In this document: one piece after another, positions 8,753 through 17,458 of the stretch | Numbering within the stretch: the stretch's first letter is position 1 | Layout of the letters: every line of letters begins with the position of its first letter | Source of the DNA: Mesorhizobium comanense | Lineage (GTDB): Bacteria; Pseudomonadota; Alphaproteobacteria; Rhizobiales; Rhizobiaceae | Reading direction: 5' to 3' | Assembly: GCF_005503535.1 (NCBI RefSeq) | Contig: NZ_SCNN01000007.1 | Coordinates: 1-64,000 of the forward strand | DNA: 64,000 nucleotides | Program-made: the position numbers and the translations under genes | Notes under the pieces: model-generated | Database searches by the model: none | Told to the model about the DNA's origin: nothing | Seen by the model: the letters and a program-made list of their open reading frames with translations, nothing else

Positions 8753-9705
8753 CCCATCAACAACTCACGGCCGACAGGCTGTTGCTTGAGGGACAGCATC
8801 AGCGCCTGCGTGAAACCGCGCCCGTGGTGGTCCTGGCCTGCGTATTCGCCGCCGGCTACGCGTTTCTTGCTCCCCAGTTTTTCAGCCTCCGCGGCGGCAG
8901 CCAGTTCGGGCAATTCGCCATGCCCCTGGTCGCGGTCGCGCTGGGGCAGGCTCTGGTCATGATCAGCCGCGGCATCGACCTGTCGGCCGGCTCGATCGTC
9001 AGCGTCGGTTGCGCCCTGTCGGCGGTCCTGTTCGAGAGCGGCTGGGGCGGCTCGCTGGCGACTGTCGGTTGCACGCTGGGGGCCTGCACGCTGGCGGGCT
9101 GCCTGAACGGCGTCCTGATCGGCCGGCTTGGCCTGCCGGCCATTCTGGTCACGCTGGCAACGTCCTTCGTCTACTCCGGTCTCGCGCTTTTCGTCCTGCG
9201 GCAGCCAGGCGGCGGATCCGACAAAGGCCTCGCGGCCATCTACACCGACTGGCCGTTGACCCCCATGGTCCTGGTCATCTGCCTAGGAATAGGCTGGCAG
9301 ATCTTGCGGTCGACCCGGCTCGGCCTGTGCATCCATGCGGTGGGAGACAACCCGCAGGCGGCCGAAAGGCTGGGCCTGCCAAGAACAGGACTTGTGACCC
9401 TGGTTTATGCGATTGCCGGCGCCCTGTACGGCCTTTGCGGGCTGTGCCTGACGCTGCTGACTGGCGCGGGAGACCCGCTCATCGGCACACCCTATACACT
9501 GAATTCCATCGCAGCCGCCGTCATCGGCGGCGTCGCCCTGACGGGTGGCGTCGGGACATTTCGCGGTGTCATCGCGGGCGTGATCGTCCTGCTGCTTTTG
9601 ACCAACATTCTGTTCGCGCTCGGCATATCGGCTTTTTTCCAGCCGATTGCCCAAGGAGGCGTGCTTGTCGCGGCCATCGCCATCCAGATGTTGAGGAGGT
9701 CGTAA
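8749..9705 (+). CDS. CUT2 ABC importer permease 1
   Basis: The 318-residue polytopic membrane protein of the RbsC/BPD_transp_2 family has several hydrophobic helices and the family loop GQALVMISRGIDLSAGSIVSV. The C-terminal LTGGVGTFRGVIAGVIV motif is also visible. It starts at the ATG overlapping the ATPase stop (ATGA), which shows translational coupling. With the next gene, whose product is of similar length and the same family, it would form a heterodimeric channel. RbsC-type systems more often use a single permease as a homodimer. Confidence 0.92.
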   Translation: MTHQQLTADRLLLEGQHQRLRETAPVVVLACVFAAGYAFLAPQFFSLRGGSQFGQFAMPLVAVALGQALVMISRGIDLSAGSIVSVGCALSAVLFESGWGGSLATVGCTLGACTLAGCLNGVLIGRLGLPAILVTLATSFVYSGLALFVLRQPGGGSDKGLAAIYTDWPLTPMVLVICLGIGWQILRSTRLGLCIHAVGDNPQAAERLGLPRTGLVTLVYAIAGALYGLCGLCLTLLTGAGDPLIGTPYTLNSIAAAVIGGVALTGGVGTFRGVIAGVIVLLLLTNILFALGISAFFQPIAQGGVLVAAIAIQMLRRS

Positions 9706-9706
9706 G

Positions 9707-10651
9707 TTGCGCGCGCTTTCCACATCCTTCCATCGCAGCAAGGCATTCTTCCTGTCAGTCATCCTTGTCATGCTTTGGGTTGGATCGGCTTCGATTTTCC
9801 CCGGCTACGCAAGCCAGGGTCATGTCATGTCGATCCTCGAACTGTCGGCCATTCTGGCGATCGTGGCGGCCGGGCAGACCCTGGTGATCATGACAGGGGG
9901 CATCGATCTTTCCATAGCCGGCATCATGAATGTCGTGGCATTCGTGATCCCTGCTCTTGCCGCGAATTTTCCCGACGACAGCCTGATCCCGGTGGTGCTG
10001 GCGGTAAGCGCCGGCGGGATGATCGGACTGCTCAACGGCGTGACCGTCACCTGCCTGAAAATCCATCCGCTGATCGCGACGCTGGCCATGAGCAGCATTC
10101 TCTATGGCGCCGTTCTCATCGCCACCGGCGGATCGGCCGCGTCCACCACCAACAACTTCGTCGATTGGGTCGGTTCCGGGCGGGTCGGCTTCATCCCCGC
10201 GGCCACGATCATCTGGCTGCCCATCGCGGTTGCGATTGTCGCCATTCTGCGGGCGACGACTTTTGGAACCTACATCGCCGCCATCGGGGAAAACCACGCC
10301 GCCGCGCGGCTGTCGGGTATTCCCATCTTTCTCACGACGGCATTGACCTATGGCCTGAACGGCATGCTGGTCGGGATCGCTGCCACGATCCTGGTCGGCT
10401 ACACCGGGCAGAGCTATGTCGGCATCGGATCGCCCTACCTTCTGCTCTCCATCGCGGCGGTCGTGCTGGGCGGCACGTCGATCACAGGCGGCAAAGGCAA
10501 CTATTTGGGAACCGCTTTGGGCGCGCTGGCGATCACGTCGGTTACCGCCACGACCACCATGATGAACTTCAGCGACGGCGACCGCCAGATCATCTTCGGG
10601 ATCATCCTGATCGCACTGCTGATCGTCTATTCACGCGCCCGTTCCATCTGA
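9707..10651 (+). CDS. CUT2 ABC importer permease 2 (TTG start)
   Basis: The 314-residue RbsC-type permease has the family loop GQTLVIMTGGIDLSIAGIMNVV and the late motif GGTSITGGKGNYLGTALGAL. The start is TTG at 9707, chosen because a strong AGGAGGT lies at 9694-9700, six bases before it, and because it follows the stop of the first permease by one base. It completes the importer 6181-10651. It ends convergently with the SDR gene 10727-11503, and no clear terminator hairpin was seen in the 75 bases between them. Confidence 0.9.
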   Translation: MRALSTSFHRSKAFFLSVILVMLWVGSASIFPGYASQGHVMSILELSAILAIVAAGQTLVIMTGGIDLSIAGIMNVVAFVIPALAANFPDDSLIPVVLAVSAGGMIGLLNGVTVTCLKIHPLIATLAMSSILYGAVLIATGGSAASTTNNFVDWVGSGRVGFIPAATIIWLPIAVAIVAILRATTFGTYIAAIGENHAAARLSGIPIFLTTALTYGLNGMLVGIAATILVGYTGQSYVGIGSPYLLLSIAAVVLGGTSITGGKGNYLGTALGALAITSVTATTTMMNFSDGDRQIIFGIILIALLIVYSRARSI

Positions 10652-10726
10652 CGAGATCGCAGCGGCTGCGAGGTGCCCCAATCTCCGCCCCTGCAACAGA
10701 GCAGACATGAAAGCCCCGCGCCGAGC

Positions 10727-11503
10727 TCAACGCGCGAGATAGCCACCATCGACGGCCAGGACATGGCCGGTGACGATCTTGGCGGCGGGCGACGCCAGAT
10801 ACAGGACCGCGGCCGCCACGTCGGCCGTATCGGCGAAGGCACGCATCGGCATCAGGTCGAGCAACGTCTTCGACATCGACGGGTCGTCGAGCAGGGCTTT
10901 GGTGAACTCGGTCCGCACCCAGGTCGGAGCGATGGCGTTCACCCGGATGCCACGTGGCGCCCATTCGACCGCGAGACCGCGCGTCAGGTTGATCAGGCCG
11001 CCCTTGCTTGCGTGGTAGGAGGCGATCGGATAGACGCCGCCACCCGAGGCGCCCATGATCGAGGCGATGTTGACGATGGCGCCGCCACCGGCCTTGGTCA
11101 TTTCCTCGGCGGCCCTGCACGAGCAGTTGAAGGCGGCGTTGAGGTTGACCTCCATGACCTCGCGCCAGACCTCCATGCTGGTTTCCAGCGCCGGCGTGCG
11201 GCGCACCAGCGCGGCATTGTTGACCAGGATATCCAGCCGTCCGAAATGCGCGACGGCGGCGGCAAAGGCCTGCGAGACCTGCTCCGGTTTCGAGATGTCG
11301 GCCGTAAGCGCCAGCGCCTCGCCCCCCTGAGCCGCGATCGAGGCCGCAGCATCGGCCGCGGCTTCGCCGTCACGGTCCAGAACGGCGATGCCGGCGCCGG
11401 CATTGGACAGAAGCAGCCCGGTCTCCTTGCCGATGCCGCGCCCGCCGCCGGTGATCAGCGCTACCTTGCCGGAGAGCGAGAAGAGTTGCTGGATCGTGGT
11501 CAT
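10727..11503 (-). CDS. Short-chain dehydrogenase/reductase (SDR)
   Basis: The 258-residue NAD(P)-dependent oxidoreductase has the classical SDR landmarks: TGGGRGIG near residues 18-25, NNAA, the catalytic serine in IVNIASIMG, and YHASKGG with the catalytic tyrosine and lysine. The start is the ATG at 11503, giving MTTIQQLFSLSGKVALITGG. It is the last gene of the long minus-strand set 21993-10727 and lies eight bases after the ATPase. With the two lactonase-type propellers upstream, a plausible role is oxidation of a sugar or polyol to a lactone or keto product. The substrate is not visible. Confidence 0.9.
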   Translation of the reverse strand: MTTIQQLFSLSGKVALITGGGRGIGKETGLLLSNAGAGIAVLDRDGEAAADAAASIAAQGGEALALTADISKPEQVSQAFAAAVAHFGRLDILVNNAALVRRTPALETSMEVWREVMEVNLNAAFNCSCRAAEEMTKAGGGAIVNIASIMGASGGGVYPIASYHASKGGLINLTRGLAVEWAPRGIRVNAIAPTWVRTEFTKALLDDPSMSKTLLDLMPMRAFADTADVAAAVLYLASPAAKIVTGHVLAVDGGYLAR

Positions 11504-11511
11504 CTGCGGCC

Positions 11512-13002
11512 TCAATGGATCGCCGCGTACATGATCTTCTCCTCGGTCGCCTCGGCGGAGGAAAACTCCTCCACGATCCGGCCCTGGCGCGCCACCAGGA
11601 TGCGGTCGGACAGGCTCAGTATCTCGGGCAGGTAGGAGGAGATGACCACCACGGCGATGCCCTGCGCGGCCAGAGAGCGTATGAAGTCGTGGATCTCTTG
11701 GATCGCGCCGACGTCGACGCCGCGCGTCGGCTCGTCGAAGAACACCACCTTCGGATTCTGCACCAGCGATTTCGCGACCACCACCTTCTGCTGGTTGCCT
11801 CCCGACAGCTCGATGATCCTGGCGCGGCTGTTGATGGCGCGGACTTTCATGCGCTGCACCCATTCGTTGCCGACGCGCGACTGCTCCTTGCGCGAGAGCA
11901 GCATGGTGCGGCCCTCCGGCGTGGAGATCCGCCCGACATAGATATTCTCGTCGATGCGCATGGTCTCGAAGAACCCGTTCAGCTTGCGGTCCTCGGTGAT
12001 GTAGACGATGCCGTCGGCGATGGCCTGGCGCGGTATGCGATAGCGGATCGGCTTGCCGTTCAGGTAGATCATGCCGCCATAGATGAAATTGCGCTTCAGC
12101 ACGCCACTGACGACCTTGGCGATCTCGGTGCGCCCCGAGCCGATCAGGCCGGAAATTCCGGTGATCTCGCCGGCATAGACCGAGAACGACATGTTGCGGA
12201 CCATCTTTCCCATGATGACGTTCTGGACCGACAGCACCTTCTTCTTGCGGGCGCCGTGCGCCCGCGGCTTGCGGGCGTCGGCGTAGTAGGTCTGCGACAG
12301 GTCGCGTCCGACCATGTGCTTGACCAGGATCTCGCGGCTGAGTTCCATCGTCGGGCCGGAATGCACGCGCTCGCCATCGCGCAGCACGGTGACCCGGTCG
12401 GTCAGTTCCAGCGCCTCTTCCAGCGCGTGCGAGATGAAGATGATGGCGACACCTTCCGCCTTGAGCCTGCGGATCAGGTCGAAGAAATGCAGCTTCTCCT
12501 CGGGCGTCAGCGTCGCGGTCGGCTCGTCGAAGATGATCAGGCGCGCCCGGTGATGCACGGCACGCGCGATCTCGACCATCTGCTTCTGCGCCGCGCCCAG
12601 CGTCGACACCATGGCGGTCGGGTCGACATGGAAATTCATCGACTGCAGAAGCTGCTGGGCGGCGATGTACATGCCGCGCAGGCGGGTCATGTATTTCTCC
12701 CGGCCGAGGATGATGTTTTGCGCCACCGTCATCGTCGGGATCAGGCTGGTCTCCTGGTAGACCATGACGATGCCAGCGCGCAGCGCATCCGCCGGCGTTG
12801 CGAAAGACTGTTTTTGGCCGTCGAGCAGGATGTCGCCTGACGACAGCGATATCGCTCCGGCCAGCGCCTTGCACAGCGTCGACTTGCCAGCGCCGTTCTC
12901 GCCGACGAGGCCATGTATCTCGCCGCGTCCGATATCGAAATCGACGCCGCTTATGGCCTGCGCGCCGCCATAGACCTTGGTTCCGTTGACGACGCGCAAC
13001 AT
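11512..13002 (-). CDS. CUT2 ABC importer ATPase (two nucleotide-binding domains)
   Basis: The 496-residue tandem ATPase of the RbsA/MglA/XylG type has Walker A GENGAGKST and Walker B LIIFDEPTATLT in domain 1. Domain 2 has the degenerate loop GLIGSGRTE, signature LSGGNQQKVVVAKSL and intact Walker B VVFFDEPTRGVD. Two starts are possible. The ATG at 13029 overlaps the upstream stop, while the ATG at 13002 has a strong GGGAGGAG five bases before it; I prefer 13002. It serves the importer whose binding protein (16371-17399) and two permeases (17459-18493 and the fusion 14170-16302) lie upstream in the same operon. Confidence 0.91.
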   Translation of the reverse strand: MLRVVNGTKVYGGAQAISGVDFDIGRGEIHGLVGENGAGKSTLCKALAGAISLSSGDILLDGQKQSFATPADALRAGIVMVYQETSLIPTMTVAQNIILGREKYMTRLRGMYIAAQQLLQSMNFHVDPTAMVSTLGAAQKQMVEIARAVHHRARLIIFDEPTATLTPEEKLHFFDLIRRLKAEGVAIIFISHALEEALELTDRVTVLRDGERVHSGPTMELSREILVKHMVGRDLSQTYYADARKPRAHGARKKKVLSVQNVIMGKMVRNMSFSVYAGEITGISGLIGSGRTEIAKVVSGVLKRNFIYGGMIYLNGKPIRYRIPRQAIADGIVYITEDRKLNGFFETMRIDENIYVGRISTPEGRTMLLSRKEQSRVGNEWVQRMKVRAINSRARIIELSGGNQQKVVVAKSLVQNPKVVFFDEPTRGVDVGAIQEIHDFIRSLAAQGIAVVVISSYLPEILSLSDRILVARQGRIVEEFSSAEATEEKIMYAAIH

Positions 13003-13025
13003 CGGCTCCTCCCGGTTCTGCGTGG

Positions 13026-14141
13026 TCATTGCGCCGGCCTCGCCGTCACCTGCATGATCTTGCCGTTCCCCTTGGAGGTGACGAACACCTGTTGCCCGTC
13101 GGTGGCCACGCCGGTGATGCCGTGGCACGTCCCGCCGACGCGGCTGTGCAGGCTCGATTCCGGCTCGAGCTCATCGTCCAGGAAGATGACCAGCCCGTAG
13201 GATCGCGGCGGCGCCCATGCCTTGAGGCTGCCATGTTTCTTCAGGCCGCCGCCCTGGACCGGCTCCAGATAATGCCCCTCGGAGCGCAACGCAGGCGCGA
13301 TCCAGAACGCCGGCTCGATCCGCTCGATCATCTTGCGCCGGTAGGAGTCCTCGGTCAGCACGAAGTCGACAAGTTGCGTGCGCAGGGCGAACATGGTGAG
13401 GCAATAACCGGCCCCGTAGGGCACGATCCGCGCGGGATAGCCGGGCAGGTTCTGCTGTACCGCCAGCGGACGCCGGAGCGCGCCCGCGGCATCGAGAGGC
13501 AGCCTCAGAAGATCATGCGTCCATGCTTCGGACACGATCAGCGACTTGCCGTCCAGCGCCAGGCAGATGCCGTTCGGGTAGCCGAGTCCGTCGGCGATCA
13601 CGTCGACCTGCCCGCTGGTCGGATCGATGCGCAACACGCGGCCGGAACGATTCTTCTGCATGAGATCGTAAGCCCAGCGGTCGGGCGCGTTGCCGCGCGA
13701 ACCGTCGCAGACATAGATGTCGCCGGTGGGACCAACGGTCAGCGCCGTCGGGCACTTCAATCCGCCCTGGCCCTCGATGCGCAGCATTCGGCCTTCGTCC
13801 GCTCCGCCGATCAGAGCCACACCATGCCCCGCCACGCCCACTGCCACGCCGCCGGCGGGATGGGCGGCTATGCCGGTGGCCAGCCCGTCGAACTGTGCGA
13901 CGACTATCGGGTTGGCGAAATCCGCGTCATCGAAGCGGTAGATGCTTCGCCCCGCGGTCACATAGAGGCTGCCGTCCGCCGCGACCGCGATGTCGTCCGG
14001 CTCGGCGATGGCCGTGCTCAGCACCGGGCATTCTTCCAGAGCCGAGTTCGGCCGCATGGGTCCGTCCAGCACCGGATTGGCGCGGCGGTCCCGGTTGCGG
14101 AACAGAAGCTCCTTCAGAATCTCGACGACCACGTTGCTCAT
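13026..14141 (-). CDS. SMP-30/strictosidine-synthase-like lactonase (beta-propeller)
   Basis: The 371-residue predicted six-bladed beta-propeller belongs to the SMP-30/gluconolactonase/strictosidine-synthase-like superfamily. Blade-like repeats (IYVCDGSRG, GYPNGICLALDGKSLIVSEAW, GITGVATDGQQVFVTSKGNGKIMQV) and the conserved Asn in YPNGIC support this. No signal peptide is visible, so it should act in the cytoplasm. Members open sugar lactones or related esters with a divalent metal. It follows the permease-propeller fusion by 28 bases, with GGAG before its ATG, and resembles the propeller half of that fusion, so the operon holds two paralogous propellers. Catalytic activity and substrate are inferred. 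Confidence 0.82.
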   Translation of the reverse strand: MSNVVVEILKELLFRNRDRRANPVLDGPMRPNSALEECPVLSTAIAEPDDIAVAADGSLYVTAGRSIYRFDDADFANPIVVAQFDGLATGIAAHPAGGVAVGVAGHGVALIGGADEGRMLRIEGQGGLKCPTALTVGPTGDIYVCDGSRGNAPDRWAYDLMQKNRSGRVLRIDPTSGQVDVIADGLGYPNGICLALDGKSLIVSEAWTHDLLRLPLDAAGALRRPLAVQQNLPGYPARIVPYGAGYCLTMFALRTQLVDFVLTEDSYRRKMIERIEPAFWIAPALRSEGHYLEPVQGGGLKKHGSLKAWAPPRSYGLVIFLDDELEPESSLHSRVGGTCHGITGVATDGQQVFVTSKGNGKIMQVTARPAQ

Positions 14142-14169
14142 CGGGATACTCCACGTGCCTCGATTGTGC

Positions 14170-16302
14170 TCATGGCCGGTTGCCCCAGTAGGATGCCGGA
14201 CCGTTCCAGTTCTCGTCGACCCCGCTCAGCTTGACGCGGCCGATGCGGTCGTTGGAGAGGCCGCCAATATAGAGGTAGCCGCGCTCCTCGCGCATCGAGG
14301 TGACGGATGGATGTGACTTGCCGCCGATGTCGCCCAGGGTTTCGAGGATGGCGCCGCGTCCGTCGAACTTCACGACGCAGCCATTGTTGATGTTGGGATA
14401 AAGCCATTCATCGTTGGGAATGCGCTTGATCATGCGGGTGCGGAAACCCGGATCCTCCATGGCCAGGTCGTAGGCCGGCGTGCGCAGCCCGACCAGCGCC
14501 AGCCAGTAAGAGCCGTCGGATGCGCGGTTGATGTTGTCTGGCATGCCGGGCAGGTCGGCGATCAGTGTTTCCAGCTTGCCGGCCTTGGGGCCGGCGATCC
14601 AGTAGCGTTCGATGCGGCAGGCCCATGTCAGCGCGAACAGCACCGACTGGCCGTCATGGGCGACGCAGACACCATTCGGGAAGATCTGGTTCTGCAGCAG
14701 CGTCCTGGTTTTCCGGGTCGCCGGATCGTAGACGATGATGCGGCCGTTGCCGCGCCCTTCCAGCGCGTCGGTGGCCCAGGTGTGCGCGGTATAGCGCAGC
14801 GTCGCCTCGCTGAAGTAGATCTTGCCGTCCGGAGCGATGTCGAGATCGTCGGCCAGCACCAGGCGGGAGTCGTCGATCACCTTGCCGAAGGTGCGCGTCG
14901 TCTCATCGGTCAGCTTGTAGACGGAGCGGTCGGGACGCACGCCATAGACGCCCATGCCGGCCACGCAGATGATGAGGTTGCCGTCGCGGTCGAAGGCCAT
15001 GCCGAGCGGGCGGCCGCCGGTGCGGGCGAAGATCTCCTGGGTCTGCAGGTCCTTGCCGCTGAAGCGCCAGATGAAGCCCTCGCGCGTACCGCAATAGAGG
15101 TTGCCGTCGCTGTCGAAGATCACGTCTTCCGGTCCGTCGAGCTTGCCCAGGCCGATCGCCTCGGCATCGCGCAGCCGGTTGTTGAGCGCATAGGGCGAAA
15201 CGCTCTCAGGTGATATGTCATGTCGCTTGCCGAGCTTGAAATAGGTGGGCACGACATAGATCTTCTCGATCGCCTTGTTGCGGTTGCGCGACCATTTCAC
15301 GTCGATGCCGACCGCCAGCAGCATCATGAAGCCGAGGAAAGCGGAGGTGGCGCCGCCGACCAGGCCGAAGCGCACCAGTCCGTTGATCAGCACGAGAACG
15401 ATGGTGGCGCCGATGAGCGACTGCCCGATGGAGCCCTTGCCGCCGGAAAGATTGACCCCGCCCAGCACCACCGCCGTCAGCGCCAGCACTTCCATGCCGA
15501 CGCCCGTATCGGAGCTCGGGCTGTTGAGACGCGCCGCGTAGAAGACGCCGCCAAGGGCAGTGAGAACGCCTGATATCACATAGGTCAGGAACAGATGCCG
15601 CTCCACCGGTATGCCGGCGTGGCGGGCCGCCTTGCGATTGGCGCCGATGGCGGCGATGTACCATCCGGGCCGCCCACGGCTGAGGAAGATATGGCCGACG
15701 ATGGCGACGAGCGCCAGGATCAGAATGTTGGCGGGGATACCGAACACGCTGCCGCCGCCCAGCCAGTCCCAGACGCGGCTGTCGCCCATCGAGATCGCCA
15801 TTTCGACCGAGTAGCGCAGGATCAGAAGATTGAGGATGGCGCGGAAGATCAGCATGGTGACGAGCGTCGTCAGGAAGGCGCCGAGGCCCACATAGCCGAT
15901 CAGGAAGCCGTTGACGGCGCCCATCAACGCGCCGGCCCCCAGCGTCGCCATGATGGCGACAGGCGCCGACACCTCGTACATGTTGAACAGCATCAGGGCG
16001 ATGAAGTTCGCCATGGCGAAGATCGAACCGACCGAAAGATCGATGCCGCCGGAAATGATGACGACGGCGATGGCAATCGCCACGAAGCCGAACTCGCCGA
16101 ATTGCCGGCCGGTCGAGGCGATGTTGCCCACCGTCAGATAACCGGGAATGAGGAAGGCGAACGCCAGCACGACGAGCACGGCGGCGGTGAAGGGCACCAC
16201 CGGCTCCATCCAGCGTTTCTGCAGCAGCTCGGCGATGAACTGCTGGAACGACCATTTGTAGCGGAGACGGATCAGCGTCTCCCTGAAGCTGGTGTCGGCC
16301 AC
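14170..16302 (-). CDS. Fusion: CUT2 ABC permease + SMP-30/strictosidine-synthase-like propeller
   Basis: This is a single 710-residue open frame. Residues 1-340 are a full RbsC-type permease, with the loop ISGGIDLSVGSIFAMANF near 83-100, LSGGKGSIGQSLIG near 285-298, and the family's usual cytoplasmic end MLLAVGIDVKWSRNR. A linker of about 50 residues follows. Residues 390-700 form a beta-propeller of the SMP-30/strictosidine-synthase superfamily (PEDVIFDSDGNLYCG, FPNGVCVAHDG with N543, GMPDNINRASDGSYW with D589). No stop or shift is visible at the junction. The permease C-terminus faces the cytoplasm, so the propeller should hang at the inner mouth of the channel and could hydrolyse a lactone or ester as it enters. 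The partner permease 17459-18493 has no such domain. Confidence 0.9.
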   Translation of the reverse strand: MADTSFRETLIRLRYKWSFQQFIAELLQKRWMEPVVPFTAAVLVVLAFAFLIPGYLTVGNIASTGRQFGEFGFVAIAIAVVIISGGIDLSVGSIFAMANFIALMLFNMYEVSAPVAIMATLGAGALMGAVNGFLIGYVGLGAFLTTLVTMLIFRAILNLLILRYSVEMAISMGDSRVWDWLGGGSVFGIPANILILALVAIVGHIFLSRGRPGWYIAAIGANRKAARHAGIPVERHLFLTYVISGVLTALGGVFYAARLNSPSSDTGVGMEVLALTAVVLGGVNLSGGKGSIGQSLIGATIVLVLINGLVRFGLVGGATSAFLGFMMLLAVGIDVKWSRNRNKAIEKIYVVPTYFKLGKRHDISPESVSPYALNNRLRDAEAIGLGKLDGPEDVIFDSDGNLYCGTREGFIWRFSGKDLQTQEIFARTGGRPLGMAFDRDGNLIICVAGMGVYGVRPDRSVYKLTDETTRTFGKVIDDSRLVLADDLDIAPDGKIYFSEATLRYTAHTWATDALEGRGNGRIIVYDPATRKTRTLLQNQIFPNGVCVAHDGQSVLFALTWACRIERYWIAGPKAGKLETLIADLPGMPDNINRASDGSYWLALVGLRTPAYDLAMEDPGFRTRMIKRIPNDEWLYPNINNGCVVKFDGRGAILETLGDIGGKSHPSVTSMREERGYLYIGGLSNDRIGRVKLSGVDENWNGPASYWGNRP

Positions 16303-16332
16303 CCGATCCCTCCTCCCTTGGATCCCTCGGGC

Positions 16333-16346
16333 GGCCCGATCGGGCC
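16333..16346. repeat. Intercistronic GC-rich palindrome
   Basis: GGCCCGATCGGGCC is a perfect palindrome, extended by G-T pairing on the minus strand to about ten-base arms. It sits in the 68-base gap between the binding-protein stop and the start of the permease fusion. Hairpins here often stabilise upstream mRNA or dampen readthrough, which would give more binding protein than permease. No T-run follows, so it is not a typical terminator. Confidence 0.4.
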
Positions 16347-16370
16347 ACCCGTGTCATTTGTCGTAAGCGG

Positions 16371-17399
16371 TCAGCTCTTCTTGGGGATATCGCTGCAACG
16401 CGCCTGGTCGACATTGTCCTTCGTTACCCAGAAATAGGACGAGAACGACGCGACGCTGTGCGATCCCGGCGGCTCGGCCGCCATCAGCAGGTTCTTCGCC
16501 ATGACCATGACCTCGCGACCCTGGTTCCACGCATCCCAATCCATGTAGCGATCGATCAGTCCGGCGCGCACCGCGTCACAGCCTTCCTTGTAGCCGCCGC
16601 CGTTCGAGTAGACGATCACCTTGCCGCTGAGGCCGGCCTTCTTGACCGCCTGCGCGCCGCCGATCGTCATGATGTCGTACGGACCGAAGATCGCACATAC
16701 GTCCGGGTGCTGCTGCAGCACGGCGGTGGTGATGTCGTAGGCCTTGGTGGCGTCCCAGTTCGTCGCCTGGCTGGACACGACCTGGATTGCCGGATCCTTG
16801 CCGAATTCCTTCATCAGCGCGTTGGTCATGTAGACGTTCTGCGCCGACGTCAGTTCACCCTGCAGGATCACCACCTTGCCGGACTTGCCGCTGCCGGTGC
16901 CGCATTGCTTGACGATATCTTTGCCGGTGACTTCGGCTTGTTCGATCCAGTCGCCGCCGACATAGCCGTCGCTCAACGTGTTCGACATCATCGACAGCTG
17001 GATGACGTAGATGCCGGCTTCCTGCGCCTGCTTGATCTGCTTGACGAGAAGCTGGACGTTCGGGTTCTGGACGATGATCACGTCCGGCTTGTCGGCGATC
17101 GCGCCCTCGAAAGCCTGGGCCAGCGCCGTGCTGTTCCACGCCGGGTCCTTGACCGAATACTTCATGTTGCTGCGTTCGGCCTCGGTGCGGATGACATATT
17201 CCCAGGTGTCCATCAGCGGCGCGCCCAGGGTCATCGGCAGGAAGGCGATGGTCTTGCCTTCGATAGCCTTTGTGTATTGCTCCTTCAGCTGCACGCCGCC
17301 ATCGGCCGCGTTTGCCGGCAGTGCGGCGATGCCGAGCATTGCCGCGAACATCAGTGCAATTGGCTTCGACAGCCGACTGCCTCTACTCATCAACGTCAT
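16371..17399 (-). CDS. CUT2 ABC importer periplasmic binding protein
   Basis: The 342-residue exported protein has a signal peptide of about 31 residues ending LPANAADG, then a type-I periplasmic binding fold (KTIAFLPMTLGAPLMDTWEYVIRTEA, KPDVIIVQNPNVQLLVKQIKQAQEAGIYVIQLS). It has several cysteines, unusual for the family but plausible for a periplasmic disulfide. It is encoded between the two permeases of the same importer. A palindrome in the downstream gap may raise its level relative to the membrane parts. The ligand is unknown; the lactonase-type domains downstream suggest a lactone, ester or aldonate-like sugar derivative. Confidence 0.9.
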   Translation of the reverse strand: MTLMSRGSRLSKPIALMFAAMLGIAALPANAADGGVQLKEQYTKAIEGKTIAFLPMTLGAPLMDTWEYVIRTEAERSNMKYSVKDPAWNSTALAQAFEGAIADKPDVIIVQNPNVQLLVKQIKQAQEAGIYVIQLSMMSNTLSDGYVGGDWIEQAEVTGKDIVKQCGTGSGKSGKVVILQGELTSAQNVYMTNALMKEFGKDPAIQVVSSQATNWDATKAYDITTAVLQQHPDVCAIFGPYDIMTIGGAQAVKKAGLSGKVIVYSNGGGYKEGCDAVRAGLIDRYMDWDAWNQGREVMVMAKNLLMAAEPPGSHSVASFSSYFWVTKDNVDQARCSDIPKKS

Positions 17400-17458
17400 C
17401 TTATCCTCCCGAGATGATGCGCCTTGATTGTTGGATCGTGTCGAGGAAGGCGTCGCCT

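Noticed and set aside
14170..16302. Possibility that the permease-propeller fusion is a sequencing or assembly artefact.
   Set aside because: Both halves are complete, in frame, on normal codon usage and joined by a plausible linker. The partner genes of the same importer lie on either side in the same operon.
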